Below are positions 49,608-59,232 of a DNA stretch of 64,000 nucleotides, one piece after another. The notes under the pieces are model-generated. The model worked only from the letters and a program-made list of their open reading frames with translations, searched no databases and was not told the DNA's origin. A program made the position numbers and the translations under genes. The DNA comes from Cognatundibacterium aquatile (GTDB lineage: Bacteria; Pseudomonadota; Gammaproteobacteria; Burkholderiales; Burkholderiaceae_D), in NCBI RefSeq assembly GCF_014699135.1, contig NZ_JACOFT010000005.1, positions 248,288-312,287 on the forward strand. The letters run 5' to 3'. Position 1 is the first letter of the stretch, and the number at the start of each line of letters is the position of its first letter.

Positions 49608-51311
49608 TTAGGCATTAGGTAATGGCTCAACTGGCTCTTTAATAAGATCAATTTCGGCTTGAGTAACGATGTTTGTGCCAGCAATAAAATCGCGAAGAAC
49701 CTTGAAAATTGGTAGATCTTTAGCTTTGTTATTTTTGTAGAAAAAATATGCACTCATCGGCTTGCCCAAGTCTGGATCTTGCTGATATCCATTTGCTGAC
49801 TCAAAATCAAAAACTGAAATCCAGCGATGTTTCTTATTGGCGGAATCAGATTGAAGTTCATTAGAAATATTCTCGTTGATAGCCCATGCGCTATTTTTTT
49901 TGGGGGTGCCGTCTTTTTTTGTAACGTGCTTAGTACGTTCAGAATCGGCATAAATATAGCGAGTGTCTGCGTCATGGAGAACGCCATAATCAATTGCAAA
50001 GTGGTTCAAGATTTTTTGGAAAAAAGGGATGTTATTTTTTGAACCTGAATTCAAGATGAAAATATCTAATTCGGGGTGATGTTCCTTCAGATATTCGCGG
50101 CACACTATTGCCTCCGTGTCACCTTCGACCACAAGAACATTGGATGCGTAAAAGGTTTCGCATACGTGCGGGTTATATCTGTTGACCATTTGAATAAAAT
50201 CCTTGAACTCGTCGCTCTGAAACAGGGTGTGGCCAACTTGATGCGTAGATGTTTCTTCGTTTTCAAGTTTAACGATTCGAACTAAAGATGAATGGGGTCT
50301 AGAAATATCAATCATCTGAGCACTATGAGTTGCACAAAGAACTTGGAAAGGACTGTTCTCTGCGAGGGCATATAGTTGGTCTCGGAGCATGCGTTCGGAA
50401 TTCGGATGCAGAAAAAGTTCGGGCTCTTCGAAAAGAATAAGATATTGTTTTCTATTACCTTCGCTAGCATTTTTTAGGAAGGCAATAAAATTAAAAAGCG
50501 CCTGTCTTATTACACCATGACCGTGTTGTGTAAATAATTCTTTTCTATCGATTCCGGATTTAATGACATCAACTGAGTGATTAGACTTTATGGCCTTTTC
50601 TAGATCAATACCATCTACATTTTTGACTGATATTTTGAGTTCTAGATGTGGAAATACTCGCTGGAATCCCTTGTTGATATTTTCATTGTATGTGTTCACA
50701 GCTTCAGTTGATGTGATAAGACCTTGAAGGGTCTTTAGCGCGTCAGCAGCAGCATCGTATTCTGCCTTGTGGGAGGCGTTCAATTTTTTGATGAACTCCT
50801 TCTCCATAATGTCATTGATTTTCTTCTCAAGCGATTCAACGGTTTCGATTGCACTAATTTTGATTGGTTCAGGGGCATACTTTTTGAATATGGCATCAAA
50901 CCCTCCAAAGCCATTTAGAACCCAATTGCCATCTGCATCCTTGGTAGATTTCTGAAACTCTGATTCAGCTTTTGAGCATTCTTTCTTAATCGTAACAAGC
51001 CCGTTCGACTTCTGAATCCATTTGGTAGTCCAATCAGGCTCTTTTGAGAGTTCTTTGTCGATTTTATCTGATTCCTCAATCTCAAAATCACCTTCAAAAC
51101 TAATCGTATTGTCTTCGGCGTATTTAAAGAAGTCAGTCAATTCGGCTTTTTGTTTGACATTAACGAAATATTCGTAAGCATCCAAAAATGATGATTTTCC
51201 GACGTTGTTTTGGCCAATTAAAAAAATAATATTCGATTCGGAAAATCGAATCACATTCTTATTTCCACCCAAGCCTCTAAAGTTGGTGATTCTCAGTTCG
51301 ACAAGCTTCAA
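49608..51311 (-). CDS. OLD-family ATPase/TOPRIM nuclease
   Basis: A 567-aa SMC-like ATPase fused to a TOPRIM nuclease domain. Walker A is GQNNVGKS (33-40), the mid region is coiled-coil, and Walker B is YLILFEEPELFLHP (about 288-302) with the H-loop CATHSAQMI. The TOPRIM part starts with VLVVEGDTEAIVCREYL (about 391; catalytic Glu) and has GVLHDADT (about 443). It fits class 1 OLD, since no UvrD/GajB helicase gene is adjacent. Relatives act against phages; here that is inference. The gene is clearly AT-richer than its neighbours, suggesting transfer. TTG start with AAAGGA six bases upstream. Confidence 0.88.
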   Translation of the reverse strand: MKLVELRITNFRGLGGNKNVIRFSESNIIFLIGQNNVGKSSFLDAYEYFVNVKQKAELTDFFKYAEDNTISFEGDFEIEESDKIDKELSKEPDWTTKWIQKSNGLVTIKKECSKAESEFQKSTKDADGNWVLNGFGGFDAIFKKYAPEPIKISAIETVESLEKKINDIMEKEFIKKLNASHKAEYDAAADALKTLQGLITSTEAVNTYNENINKGFQRVFPHLELKISVKNVDGIDLEKAIKSNHSVDVIKSGIDRKELFTQHGHGVIRQALFNFIAFLKNASEGNRKQYLILFEEPELFLHPNSERMLRDQLYALAENSPFQVLCATHSAQMIDISRPHSSLVRIVKLENEETSTHQVGHTLFQSDEFKDFIQMVNRYNPHVCETFYASNVLVVEGDTEAIVCREYLKEHHPELDIFILNSGSKNNIPFFQKILNHFAIDYGVLHDADTRYIYADSERTKHVTKKDGTPKKNSAWAINENISNELQSDSANKKHRWISVFDFESANGYQQDPDLGKPMSAYFFYKNNKAKDLPIFKVLRDFIAGTNIVTQAEIDLIKEPVEPLPNA

Positions 51312-51598
51312 TTGATGTCCTTTCGTTTGAGTAATAGTGCGAGGATAGAATGCTGAACTTTATTTATTTTTGACAAAATCAAAGCTTAACTTGGAATGTG
51401 AAAAAAAGACAATTTTCTTCAAACGCCTTGTTGTCCTTTTTATGATGAACATACTGTCTGTTTATCTAAACGGAGAAAAATCTCACGTCTTCAATATCGC
51501 CAAAACCGTATTAAATGGATCGGGCACTGGAACGCTTACGATATATAAGTACAAGCAGCCAAGATTCAGGGTGCCGCAATCAGATACAGGATGCCGCA
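51312..51598. other. Spacer upstream of the OLD-type gene, with a short direct repeat
   Basis: AT-rich DNA that should hold the OLD-gene promoter. A 17-bp imperfect direct repeat with a 20-bp period lies at 51562-51578 and 51582-51598 (AGATTCAGGGTGCCGCA and AGATACAGGATGCCGCA), beside the tex terminator. No gene. Confidence 0.5.
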
Positions 51599-51629
51599 CA
51601 AAAAAACACCCCGGTAAAAACCGGGGTGT
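51599..51629 (-). terminator. Terminator of tex
   Basis: Arms ACACCCCGG (51606-51614) and CCGGGGTGT (51621-51629) with a 6-nt loop; on the minus strand a T-run follows. It is 35 bp beyond the tex stop. Confidence 0.88.
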
Positions 51630-51662
51630 GCTCATGGCAATCTTGTGATCGCAGTCGTAATT

Positions 51663-54014
51663 TCAGCCGCGTAATTTCGCAAACGCTGCTGCCATCGCAT
51701 TTCCGGCAGGGGCGGCTTCTTGTTTGCGTTGTTGCTGGTGTTGGCCGAGGCGTTTGGCGTCGTTGCGGTCGCCGCGTTGTTCCGGTTTGCTGCCGGGTTG
51801 CGGTGCGCTGTCGGTGAGGCGCATTGTGAGGGCGATACGCTGGCGTTTGACGTCGACTTCCATGACTTTGACTTTGACCACCTGACCGGCTTTGACGACG
51901 GTATGCGGGTCTTTGACAAAGGTGTTCGACAGTGCGGAAATGTGCACCAGGCCATCCTGATGCACGCCGATATCGACAAACGCGCCGAACGCGGCAACGT
52001 TGGTGACGACGCCTTCTAAAATCATATCGGGCTGCAAATCTTTGATGTCTTCCACGCCGTCTTTAAAGGTGGCGGTGGTGAATTCAGGACGCGGATCGCG
52101 GCCCGGTTTTTCCAGCTCTTTGATGATGTCGGTGATGGTCGGTACACCGAATTTGTCATCGGCGTATTTGGCGGGGTTCAGCGATTTCAATAAGCCACTG
52201 TCGCCGATCACGCCTTTCACATCTTTCTTGATATCGGCCAGAATTTTTTCGACCAGCGGATACGATTCCGGATGCACTGCGGATGCATCGAGCGGATTGC
52301 TGCCGTTCATCACGCGCAAAAAGCCGGCGGCTTGTTCAAATGTTTTGTCGCCGAGGCGCGGCACTGCGCGCAGATCGGCGCGAGAGCTGAACATGCCTTT
52401 GGCATCGCGGAAATTGACGATGCTTTGCGCGACGCTGGCAGACAAGCCGGACACCCGCGCCAACAAAGGCGCAGACGCGGTATTCACATCAACACCGACC
52501 GCATTCACGCAGTCTTCGACCACCGCATCAAGCGAGCGAGCCAACTGGGTCTGGCTGACATCATGCTGATACTGACCAACACCGATGGACTTAGGATCGA
52601 TCTTCACCAACTCGGCCAGCGGGTCTTGCAGACGACGCGCAATCGAGACCGCGCCACGGATGGACACATCCAGATCGGGCAATTCTTTAGAGGCGAATTC
52701 TGAAGCGGAATACACCGATGCACCAGCTTCAGAGACAACGATTTTAGTCAGCTTCAATTCTGGTTTGAGTTTGATTAAATCCTGCGCCAGTTTATCGGTT
52801 TCGCGTGAGGCGGTGCCGTTACCAATCGAGATTAATGACACCTGATGTTTTTCAGCGAGCTTCGCCAGCGTATGCAGCGAACCGTCCCAGTCATTGCGCG
52901 GCTGATGCGGATAAATCGTGGCGTGTTCCATCACCTTGCCGGTCGCATCGACAATCGCAACCTTCACGCCGGTACGCAAGCCAGGATCGAGGCCCATCGT
53001 GGCGCGCGGGCCTGCCGGTGCGGCCAGCAATAAATCTTTGAGGTTGCGCGCAAATACGTTGATGGCTTCGATTTCTGCACTCTCGCGCAGCTTACCCATG
53101 AGCTCGGTTTCCAGATGCATGAAGACTTTGACGCGCCATGCCCAGCGCACGGTATCGGCCAGCCATTTATCGGCCGGGCGATCTTTTTGGCTGACGCCGA
53201 AACGTGCGGCGATGCGGCTTTCACACGGGTTCAGCGGCGCATCCCATTTTGGTTTTTCTTCTTCAGTGTCGAGCCGCAAAGTGACGGTCAGCATTTCTTC
53301 GCGGCGACCACGGAACAAGGCCAGCGCGCGATGCGACGGAATGGTGCCCAGGGTTTCTGAGTAATCGAAATAATCGGCAAATTTTTCGCCTGCATCTTCT
53401 TTGCCTGCGACGACTTTGGATTCGACGATGCCGTGGTCGTTCAGATATTCGCGCAGCGCTTGCAACAGGCTCGCATCTTCGGCAAAACGTTCCATCAGAA
53501 TCTGACGTGCACCATCGAGTGCGGCCTTGGTATCGGGCACGCCTGGGTTGTCGCCGTTGTCGGTGCTGAACGCGGGTTTCAGATAATTGGCGGCCTCGGT
53601 TTCCGGCGTCAGCATCGGGTCGGCCAGCAAGGCGTCGGCCAACGGCAACAAACCTGCTTCAACGGCGATCTGCGCTTTGGTGCGGCGTTTCGGTTTGTAC
53701 GGCAGATATAAATCTTCGAGACGGGTTTTGTCTTCGGCGTGGGTAATCGCATCAAGCAAGACTGGCGTCATCTTGCCTTGTTCGTCTATCGAAGCGATGA
53801 TGGCGGCGCGGCGGTCTTCGAGTTCGCGCAGATAACGCAGACGTTCTTCGAGCAGACGCAATTGGATATCGTCGAGGCCGCCGGTGACTTCTTTACGGTA
53901 ACGGGCGATAAACGGTACGGTCGCGCCTTCATCCAGCAAGGCAACGGCAGCGGCCACCTGTACCGGTTTGGCGGCGAGTTCTACGGCGAGTCTTTGTTCA
54001 ATCGAAGGCAGCAT
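51663..54014 (-). CDS. tex: Tex-family transcription accessory / RNA-binding protein
   Basis: A 783-aa nucleic-acid-binding protein with the Tex layout: N-terminal helical domain ([20 protein letters not shown]), YqgF-like domain ([20 protein letters not shown]), helix-hairpin-helix ([16 protein letters not shown]), and a C-terminal S1 domain ([20 protein letters not shown]) followed by a basic low-complexity tail. Start 54014 (MLPSIEQ) matches the family; the frame extends 45 codons upstream without homology. It affects transcription and is linked to toxin or stress gene expression in other bacteria. Single gene. Confidence 0.96.
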   Translation of the reverse strand: MLPSIEQRLAVELAAKPVQVAAAVALLDEGATVPFIARYRKEVTGGLDDIQLRLLEERLRYLRELEDRRAAIIASIDEQGKMTPVLLDAITHAEDKTRLEDLYLPYKPKRRTKAQIAVEAGLLPLADALLADPMLTPETEAANYLKPAFSTDNGDNPGVPDTKAALDGARQILMERFAEDASLLQALREYLNDHGIVESKVVAGKEDAGEKFADYFDYSETLGTIPSHRALALFRGRREEMLTVTLRLDTEEEKPKWDAPLNPCESRIAARFGVSQKDRPADKWLADTVRWAWRVKVFMHLETELMGKLRESAEIEAINVFARNLKDLLLAAPAGPRATMGLDPGLRTGVKVAIVDATGKVMEHATIYPHQPRNDWDGSLHTLAKLAEKHQVSLISIGNGTASRETDKLAQDLIKLKPELKLTKIVVSEAGASVYSASEFASKELPDLDVSIRGAVSIARRLQDPLAELVKIDPKSIGVGQYQHDVSQTQLARSLDAVVEDCVNAVGVDVNTASAPLLARVSGLSASVAQSIVNFRDAKGMFSSRADLRAVPRLGDKTFEQAAGFLRVMNGSNPLDASAVHPESYPLVEKILADIKKDVKGVIGDSGLLKSLNPAKYADDKFGVPTITDIIKELEKPGRDPRPEFTTATFKDGVEDIKDLQPDMILEGVVTNVAAFGAFVDIGVHQDGLVHISALSNTFVKDPHTVVKAGQVVKVKVMEVDVKRQRIALTMRLTDSAPQPGSKPEQRGDRNDAKRLGQHQQQRKQEAAPAGNAMAAAFAKLRG

Positions 54015-54201
54015 AAATCCAGAATCCAGACAATAAAAAAGCAATGAAGGCGCAGATGATACGCAATTTGCAGCGTTGCGCCAGTCTTGACAGTCGTTCT
54101 GACTGCGGTTAATAGTCGGCATTCTGGCGTGGCTTGGTTCCCGCAGCATCCCGGAAGGATGACCCGCAGTGCCGCAAAAATGCTGCTCAGGAAGTAAAAA
54201 A

Positions 54202-54275
54202 GGGGGAGTATGTGGCGATTTACGCTTATTCTCTTAATGAAATCAAGGGTGTTTACACATACTGGGGGGAGTATT
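54202..54275 (+). repeat. Dispersed paired-box element E
   Basis: Box 1 GGGGGAGTAT (54202-54211); box 2 dyad ATACT-GGGGGG-AGTAT (54259-54274), the same 16 bases as in element C. The GGAG to GGAG distance is 63 bp. It lies between divergent tex and the hydrolase gene, ending 16 bp before the hydrolase start codon. Confidence 0.78.
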
Positions 54276-54290
54276 TTAAAGGTGATTTTC

Positions 54291-55418
54291 ATGTTTTTTG
54301 GCCTTCCCAAACAGATCAGACATGTCGCTGTATGGCTGGCGGCGGGCTTGCTGATTTGGCTGATGTCGCTGTCGCTGGTGATACGCCCGGCGCTGGCGGC
54401 CCCTGCGCCTGCTGACAATATGCGTGTCATTTCTACGGCTGCCATCGCCGCAATCACACCGGCAGCTTCAGCTTCGGCAGCAACCGCCAGCAGCGCATTG
54501 CAGCCATCAACATTCACCTTTGCCGATGGCGGCGTTGCCCTGTTTTATCAATGGGATAAACAGCCGTGGCAGGCGGAAACCGCGGTGTCTGCGCCGACGA
54601 GCTCCGTGGCAGCACCCGTGAATCTGATCTTCGTTGTCGCCGGTGCAGGTTGCGGTAGCATGGGACGATACTTGCCGCAGTATTTCACCGGATTGGAAGG
54701 TGAATCAGGGGCGACCCGCATCAGCGTTTTGCAGAAGCGCCATATCAGCGATCAGGCCAGCGGCGACGAATGCAGTGAGGCATTTATCCGCGCTGATCAT
54801 CTGAGCCAATGGCAGGCCGATCAGCGGGCATTCATACAAGCGCAGTTACGCCAATTCAAACAACAAGGCATGCAGCCACGGCGCGTGATTTTGTTGGGCA
54901 TTTCTGAAGGTGCAGAGCTGGTACCGCTGTTGGTGCCGATGTTGGCGCGCGATCTGCCGCACATCACGCATCTGGCCTTGCTGGCGAATGCGGGAAATAG
55001 CGCGATTCCCACGTATCGCGCGCTCGCTGGCATCTATCCGCATATGCAGCAGGGCTGGAATGTTTTATCCAGCGCATTGGCAAGTTCCCCTGCTGACCCT
55101 GAGCAGTCACGTATTCACGGACGCAGCTGGCGCTACTGGTCGGAAATCGCTGGTGTTGATCAGACGCGTAATCTGATCGCCGCTCGCTTGCCGGTCTTCG
55201 TTGGTATCGGTGAGGCGGACACCTTAATTCCGCCGGGAGCGGCAAACGCCTTGAGAAAAGCGTTCGGCGATGCCGGGCGCAGCAATCTGCAACTGCGTGT
55301 TTATCCCGGTGCTGATCACGGCTTGCGTGGTGAGCATAAAAATTATCTGCCAGATTTTATGTGGCAACTGGATCAGTGGTTGCTGGATGAAGAGAATCCG
55401 AAGCCCAGCTTCCGGTGA
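54291..55418 (+). CDS. Secreted alpha/beta-hydrolase
   Basis: A 375-aa exported protein: hydrophobic N-terminus (VAVWLAAGLLIWLMSLSLVI) followed by an Ala/Pro-rich linker, then an alpha/beta-hydrolase domain. The nucleophile is the Ser of GISEGAEL, the acid is probably the Asp in GEADTLIPPG, and the His is in GADHGLRG. An oxyanion-type GAGCGSMG precedes. Start 54291 is preferred (AAAGGTG upstream); a longer frame begins inside repeat element E. Substrate unknown. Single gene. Confidence 0.75.
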   Translation: MFFGLPKQIRHVAVWLAAGLLIWLMSLSLVIRPALAAPAPADNMRVISTAAIAAITPAASASAATASSALQPSTFTFADGGVALFYQWDKQPWQAETAVSAPTSSVAAPVNLIFVVAGAGCGSMGRYLPQYFTGLEGESGATRISVLQKRHISDQASGDECSEAFIRADHLSQWQADQRAFIQAQLRQFKQQGMQPRRVILLGISEGAELVPLLVPMLARDLPHITHLALLANAGNSAIPTYRALAGIYPHMQQGWNVLSSALASSPADPEQSRIHGRSWRYWSEIAGVDQTRNLIAARLPVFVGIGEADTLIPPGAANALRKAFGDAGRSNLQLRVYPGADHGLRGEHKNYLPDFMWQLDQWLLDEENPKPSFR

Positions 55419-55508
55419 TGGAGTTTGATTAAAAGCAAAGTTTATTTGCTGCAAAAATAATAATTTTGAAAAAGTGTTGTTTTGTATGTTTTGCTAACAA
55501 TTTTAAGC

Positions 55509-55537
55509 ATTACAAAAACAAACGCGCTCTTTATAAT
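55509..55537 (+). promoter_or_regulatory. Putative promoter of the LpoB cluster
   Basis: TATAAT at 55532-55537 with ATTACA at 55509-55514, 17-bp spacer (4/6 match to TTGACA). It is about 145 bp before the first gene of the cluster, leaving a long leader. Confidence 0.5.
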
Positions 55538-55681
55538 TTCCCGTTTTAATGCTGGTCATGCCTTGGTAATACCTTATTTTGCAGGGCAGTATTTATCACT
55601 TTGTACGATGTGTACCTGATCGTTACAAAAATGATGTTGCTAGTCCGGCCGCCTTTTTCAACACTCAAATATATAAGCTAA

Positions 55682-57175
55682 ATGCGCCTCTCTTCCTTCT
55701 CGCTCACACCTCTGGTTGCTGCTCTGGTTCTCACTGGTTGCGTTACAACGCAAACCCACGACAGCAAAGTCTCTAACTCACTGGCAGTTGTTAAAACCGG
55801 GCAGATCGAGGATGCGATCCGTCAGGTGGAAGAGCAGACTAAAGGTGCTAATCAGAATGATTTATTGCTGAATCTGGAAAAAGGCGAACTGATGCGTATC
55901 GGTAAGCGTTATCAGGACAGCTTGAATGCGCTGACGATTGCCGACACCAAGGTGAAAGAGTGGGAAGAAAACGCTAAAAGTAATCCGCAGAAATTGATGG
56001 GCCAGATCGGCGCCACGATCATGGGCGACGCCAGCCGCGATTACGAAGGACAGGATTACGAAAAAGTGATGCTGACTGTACGGATGGCGATGGATCGTAT
56101 CAATCTGGGTGATCTTGATACTGCCCGCGTCGATATCAAACGCACGCATGAGCGTGAAGCGGTGATTGCTGAATTCCGTTCCAAAGAAACAGAGTCCGCC
56201 GAAAAGGAAGCGAAAGAAAAAGGTGTAACAACCAGTAACAAGGAAATTAACGGTTATCCGGTTGAAACCCTGAATGACCCTGAAGTGCTGAAACTGAAGA
56301 ACGGTTATCAGAATGCACTGAGTCATTACCTCGCAGGTTTTGTATACGAAGCCCTGAATGAACCAGGTCTGGCGGCACCAGGCTATCGCAAGGCGATAGA
56401 ATTGCGCCCGGATTTGCCGGTGCTGGAAGATGGCTTGAAGGGCCTTGATCAACGCACCAGCTTCCGCCGCAAAAAAGGCGTGACGGATGTCCTGTTCGTG
56501 GTCGAAACCGGTAATGCGCCAGCCCGTCAGTCACAGAAATTTGCGTTGCCTTTGCCAACCTCACGCGGTCTTGTTACTGTATCGCTGACTTTCCCTGTGA
56601 TCCAGCCGGATAAAGAAGCGGCGGTGATCCGTTCGGTGAATATCGCGAATCAATCTTTGCCAACGGCATTGATCACTGATTTCAACGTCATGGCGCGTCG
56701 TGCATTGAAAGATGAAATGCCTGGTATTTACACCCGCGCTGCGATCCGCGCGATTACCAAAGGTGTGGTGCAGGATCAGGTCAATAAAAACTTCGGCGCA
56801 CTCGCTGGTCTGGCTGCTAATATTGCCGTGGTAGCGACTGAAGGCCCGGCAGATGATCGTATGTGGCGTAGTCTGCCAGAGCGCGTCTTTATTGCTCGTG
56901 CGTTTTTACCACCGGGCGAATATGATGTGAATTTTTCGGGTCGTCCTGGCGAAAGCACCAAGCTGAGTATTGATGGTCGTTACATGGTGGTGCCAGTGCG
57001 TTTGTATCCGAACAAAACTTATGTCGGTGATCTGGCAAAATTCGGTAGCGTGACACCAGCGGCGCAAATCGCAGCGGAAACGCCAGCGGTAAAAGCCGCA
57101 CCGACGAAGCCAGCGAACAGAAAAGCAGCGCAAAAGCAGGTGAAACCAGCTGCTGCAACTGCAGGTGCTAACTAA
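55682..57175 (+). CDS. COG3014-type lipoprotein with TPR-like repeats
   Basis: A 497-aa lipoprotein with lipobox VLTGC (Cys20). The first half is helical and TPR-like (SLNALTIADTKVKEW, LSHYLAGFVYEALNEPGLAAPGYRKAIELRP in part); the second half is beta-rich (VTVSLTFPVIQPD, VFIARAFLPPGEYDVNF), and it ends in an Ala/Lys-rich tail. I recognise it as a COG3014-type protein; its function is unknown. It leads a cluster with YcfL-, LpoB- and CsgG-like proteins (gaps 45-70 bp), suggesting a role at the outer membrane/peptidoglycan boundary. Confidence 0.75.
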   Translation: MRLSSFSLTPLVAALVLTGCVTTQTHDSKVSNSLAVVKTGQIEDAIRQVEEQTKGANQNDLLLNLEKGELMRIGKRYQDSLNALTIADTKVKEWEENAKSNPQKLMGQIGATIMGDASRDYEGQDYEKVMLTVRMAMDRINLGDLDTARVDIKRTHEREAVIAEFRSKETESAEKEAKEKGVTTSNKEINGYPVETLNDPEVLKLKNGYQNALSHYLAGFVYEALNEPGLAAPGYRKAIELRPDLPVLEDGLKGLDQRTSFRRKKGVTDVLFVVETGNAPARQSQKFALPLPTSRGLVTVSLTFPVIQPDKEAAVIRSVNIANQSLPTALITDFNVMARRALKDEMPGIYTRAAIRAITKGVVQDQVNKNFGALAGLAANIAVVATEGPADDRMWRSLPERVFIARAFLPPGEYDVNFSGRPGESTKLSIDGRYMVVPVRLYPNKTYVGDLAKFGSVTPAAQIAAETPAVKAAPTKPANRKAAQKQVKPAAATAGAN

Positions 57176-57245
57176 GTAAAACTGGCAAGACGACAGAAAC
57201 CAGTCGATTTAATTGATGTACAAAGTTACTAAGGAAAAATCATCC

Positions 57246-57641
57246 ATGATGTCTAAAAAAATTGCCGTTTGTGCGGCTGTCATCGCAGCCTGCTTTGCTG
57301 CACCGGTCATGGCCGAAGATGTGCCAAATGCAGTTTCTCCTGGCATTGCTGCGAAATTAATGGTGCGCGGCACGCTCGAAGGTGTGCAGGTCACTGATCT
57401 GCGCGGTCAGCGTCGCAACGACGTGCTGGTTGTGCAGGCCGAAATGTATAACACTACAGCCAAAGATGTGCGCGTGTATTACCGTTTCCGCTGGACAGAT
57501 GCGGCCGGTATGCAGGTTGGCGACGGCGAAGTCTGGAAACCATTGATGATACTGGGTAAGCAAAGCCAGCTCGTCAAAGGCACAGCCTATGGCCCGCAAG
57601 CGACAGATTTCAAAATCGAAATGAGCGCTGAGCCACGTTAA
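57246..57641 (+). CDS. ycfL: YcfL-family protein (DUF1425)
   Basis: A 131-aa exported protein with a signal peptide (SKKIAVCAAVIAACFAAPVMA). The mature part has the DUF1425 core: VTDLRGQRRNDVLVVQAE, VYYRFRWTDAAGMQV and EVWKPLMILG. Start 57246 is chosen for AAGGAA upstream. In E. coli ycfL is directly upstream of lpoB, as here. Role unknown; perhaps assists the LpoB lipoprotein. Confidence 0.85.
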   Translation: MMSKKIAVCAAVIAACFAAPVMAEDVPNAVSPGIAAKLMVRGTLEGVQVTDLRGQRRNDVLVVQAEMYNTTAKDVRVYYRFRWTDAAGMQVGDGEVWKPLMILGKQSQLVKGTAYGPQATDFKIEMSAEPR

Positions 57642-57686
57642 TCACAGATTTGTTTTAAAAAAATTGTACAGAACTACGGAGTTATT

Positions 57687-58301
57687 ATGAAACGCATTTC
57701 CTCTTTATCGACTACTTTGTGCCTGATGATTCTGGCCGTGACTTCTCTGTCTGCTTGCCAGACAAAATTATCGCAGCCGACCGTCAGCCTCGCGCGTCAG
57801 GTCAATTATGGCGACAACAAAGCGGTAGAAACAGTGACGAATGAATTCGGTTCGACTGATCTGCAAATGATTGCAGAAAAAATGGTAGGTTCCTTGCTCG
57901 AAGATCCGGCACTGGCAAATCGCCCGACACTGACACTGGCCGGCGTGCGCAATAAAACCAGCGAATACATCGACACTAAATCGATCATGAACAGTATTCA
58001 AACTGCGTTGGTGAAAAGTAAAAAAGTAAAATTCACACGTAGCGCGGATGAAATGCAGCAAGGCGTGGATGAGTTGCAACGTCAAAATCAAAGTGGCTTG
58101 TACAAATCCCAGGGTAAAGCAAAAGTGGGCAACATGACGGCAGCGAAATATTCACTCGAAGGTGAAATCGTTTCTATCGTCAAACAAAATTCCACGACTA
58201 AAGATGTGTTCTACAAGATGACATTGAAACTGTATGACATCGAAGATGGTTCCATCGAATGGCAGGATGAAAAAGAAATCCGTAAAACATCGAAAAAATA
58301 A
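57687..58301 (+). CDS. lpoB: LpoB-type penicillin-binding-protein activator
   Basis: A 204-aa lipoprotein (lipobox LSAC, Cys24) with the LpoB/CsgG-like fold: ALANRPTLTLAGVRNKTSEYI, MNSIQTALVKSKKVKFTR and the closing DIEDGSIEWQDEKEIRK are characteristic. In E. coli LpoB stimulates PBP1b across the periplasm. No PBP gene is in the window. The order YcfL then LpoB is that of enterobacteria, here flanked by two more exported proteins. Confidence 0.88.
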   Translation: MKRISSLSTTLCLMILAVTSLSACQTKLSQPTVSLARQVNYGDNKAVETVTNEFGSTDLQMIAEKMVGSLLEDPALANRPTLTLAGVRNKTSEYIDTKSIMNSIQTALVKSKKVKFTRSADEMQQGVDELQRQNQSGLYKSQGKAKVGNMTAAKYSLEGEIVSIVKQNSTTKDVFYKMTLKLYDIEDGSIEWQDEKEIRKTSKK

Positions 58302-58354
58302 TCAGCCCTGATCAATCTTTAACCGGTTTTTAACCGGCTCCTGAAGGACGCAAG

Positions 58355-59179
58355 ATGTTGAATATGAAAAAAATTCTGGCAGGCGTTTTCTGCTCCGCAG
58401 CGGCATGCAGCGCGCTGGCAGCAGAACCGAAAATTGCCGTGACCGATCTGACTTACGAAGAAAAAGTCAGCGAGTATTTCCGTGTCGTTTCTGCCAGCAG
58501 CAAAAGCAGTGTCAAAGGTAGCTACAGCGAACGCGAAACCGATCGCAGCTATTCACAACGCGGCAAAATCGATGCCAAGAGCGAAAGCAATTACTACGAA
58601 GCGGAAGGTTTTTACACCTATATCGATCGTGGCGAATTAAAAACCTACACGGCTGATTTAAAAGGCGCGATGATCAAAGGCGGTGGTGTGCATCTGATTC
58701 AGGCGCGTCCGTATGTTGGTAAACCGATGGAAAAAATTTACGACATCATCGGTCGTATCAAACAAGGCATGTATCCCGGCGCGGATTATGTGTTGTTCGG
58801 CACAGTCAGCAATATCCAGTTCCGTCAGGAAAGCAATCAACTGCAATACGGGAATTCGATGACAGCCAGCCTGTCACTCGATCTGGTGGCCGATTTCAGC
58901 CTGATTAATACCAAAACCTATGAGGTCAAAGCGGCTTTCAGCGCGAGTGGTTCCGGTGTTGATACTAAGATCATCAGCCGTGCCGGTGATCGCGTTGTCT
59001 TCAATCGCGGCAAGGTCATGCAGGAAACGTCACGCAGTCTGGCAGATGCCGCCTATAACGAGCTGATGGTGCAGTTCGGTTTGCCACGCGGCGCGAACCG
59101 TCCGGCGAATGTCAATGGTCAGCCAGTGGTACCTGCAGTGCCAGTACAAAATACAGAACCAGTGACGGTGTATCGTTAA
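58355..59179 (+). CDS. CsgG-fold-like exported protein of the LpoB cluster
   Basis: A 274-aa protein with a signal peptide (KKILAGVFCSAAACSALA) and no lipobox. The segments PKIAVTDLTYEE, YPGADYVLFGTVSNIQF and LDLVADFSLINTKTYEVKAAFSASG resemble the CsgG/LpoB type fold. Between lies a polar Ser/Tyr/Lys-rich insert (SVKGSYSERETDRSYSQRG). Pro-rich C-terminus. ATG 58355 has GAAGGA at good distance. A small hairpin CCGGTT/AACCGG (58323-58337) lies before it. Function unknown, probably acts with LpoB. Confidence 0.65.
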   Translation: MLNMKKILAGVFCSAAACSALAAEPKIAVTDLTYEEKVSEYFRVVSASSKSSVKGSYSERETDRSYSQRGKIDAKSESNYYEAEGFYTYIDRGELKTYTADLKGAMIKGGGVHLIQARPYVGKPMEKIYDIIGRIKQGMYPGADYVLFGTVSNIQFRQESNQLQYGNSMTASLSLDLVADFSLINTKTYEVKAAFSASGSGVDTKIISRAGDRVVFNRGKVMQETSRSLADAAYNELMVQFGLPRGANRPANVNGQPVVPAVPVQNTEPVTVYR

Positions 59180-59204
59180 TCGGTCATCGCTGTTTTAGTA
59201 ACTG

Positions 59205-59232
59205 AAAAGCCAGCAGAAATGCTGGCTTTTTT
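59205..59232. terminator. Terminator of the LpoB cluster
   Basis: Stem AAAAGCCAGCA (59205-59215) and TGCTGGCTTTT (59220-59230) closed by a GAAA tetraloop, then TT. Confidence 0.92.

Noticed and set aside
49596-49610. Integron attC-like core (GTTAGGC) at the end of the OLD-type gene
   Set aside because: The sevenfold core and some following bases fit, but no complementary second half is present within about 150 bp and none stands at the other end of the gene, so a gene cassette is not supported.
54015-54149. 45-codon N-terminal extension of tex
   Set aside because: The extension has no family similarity, and the Tex start MLPSIEQ fits the known N-terminus.
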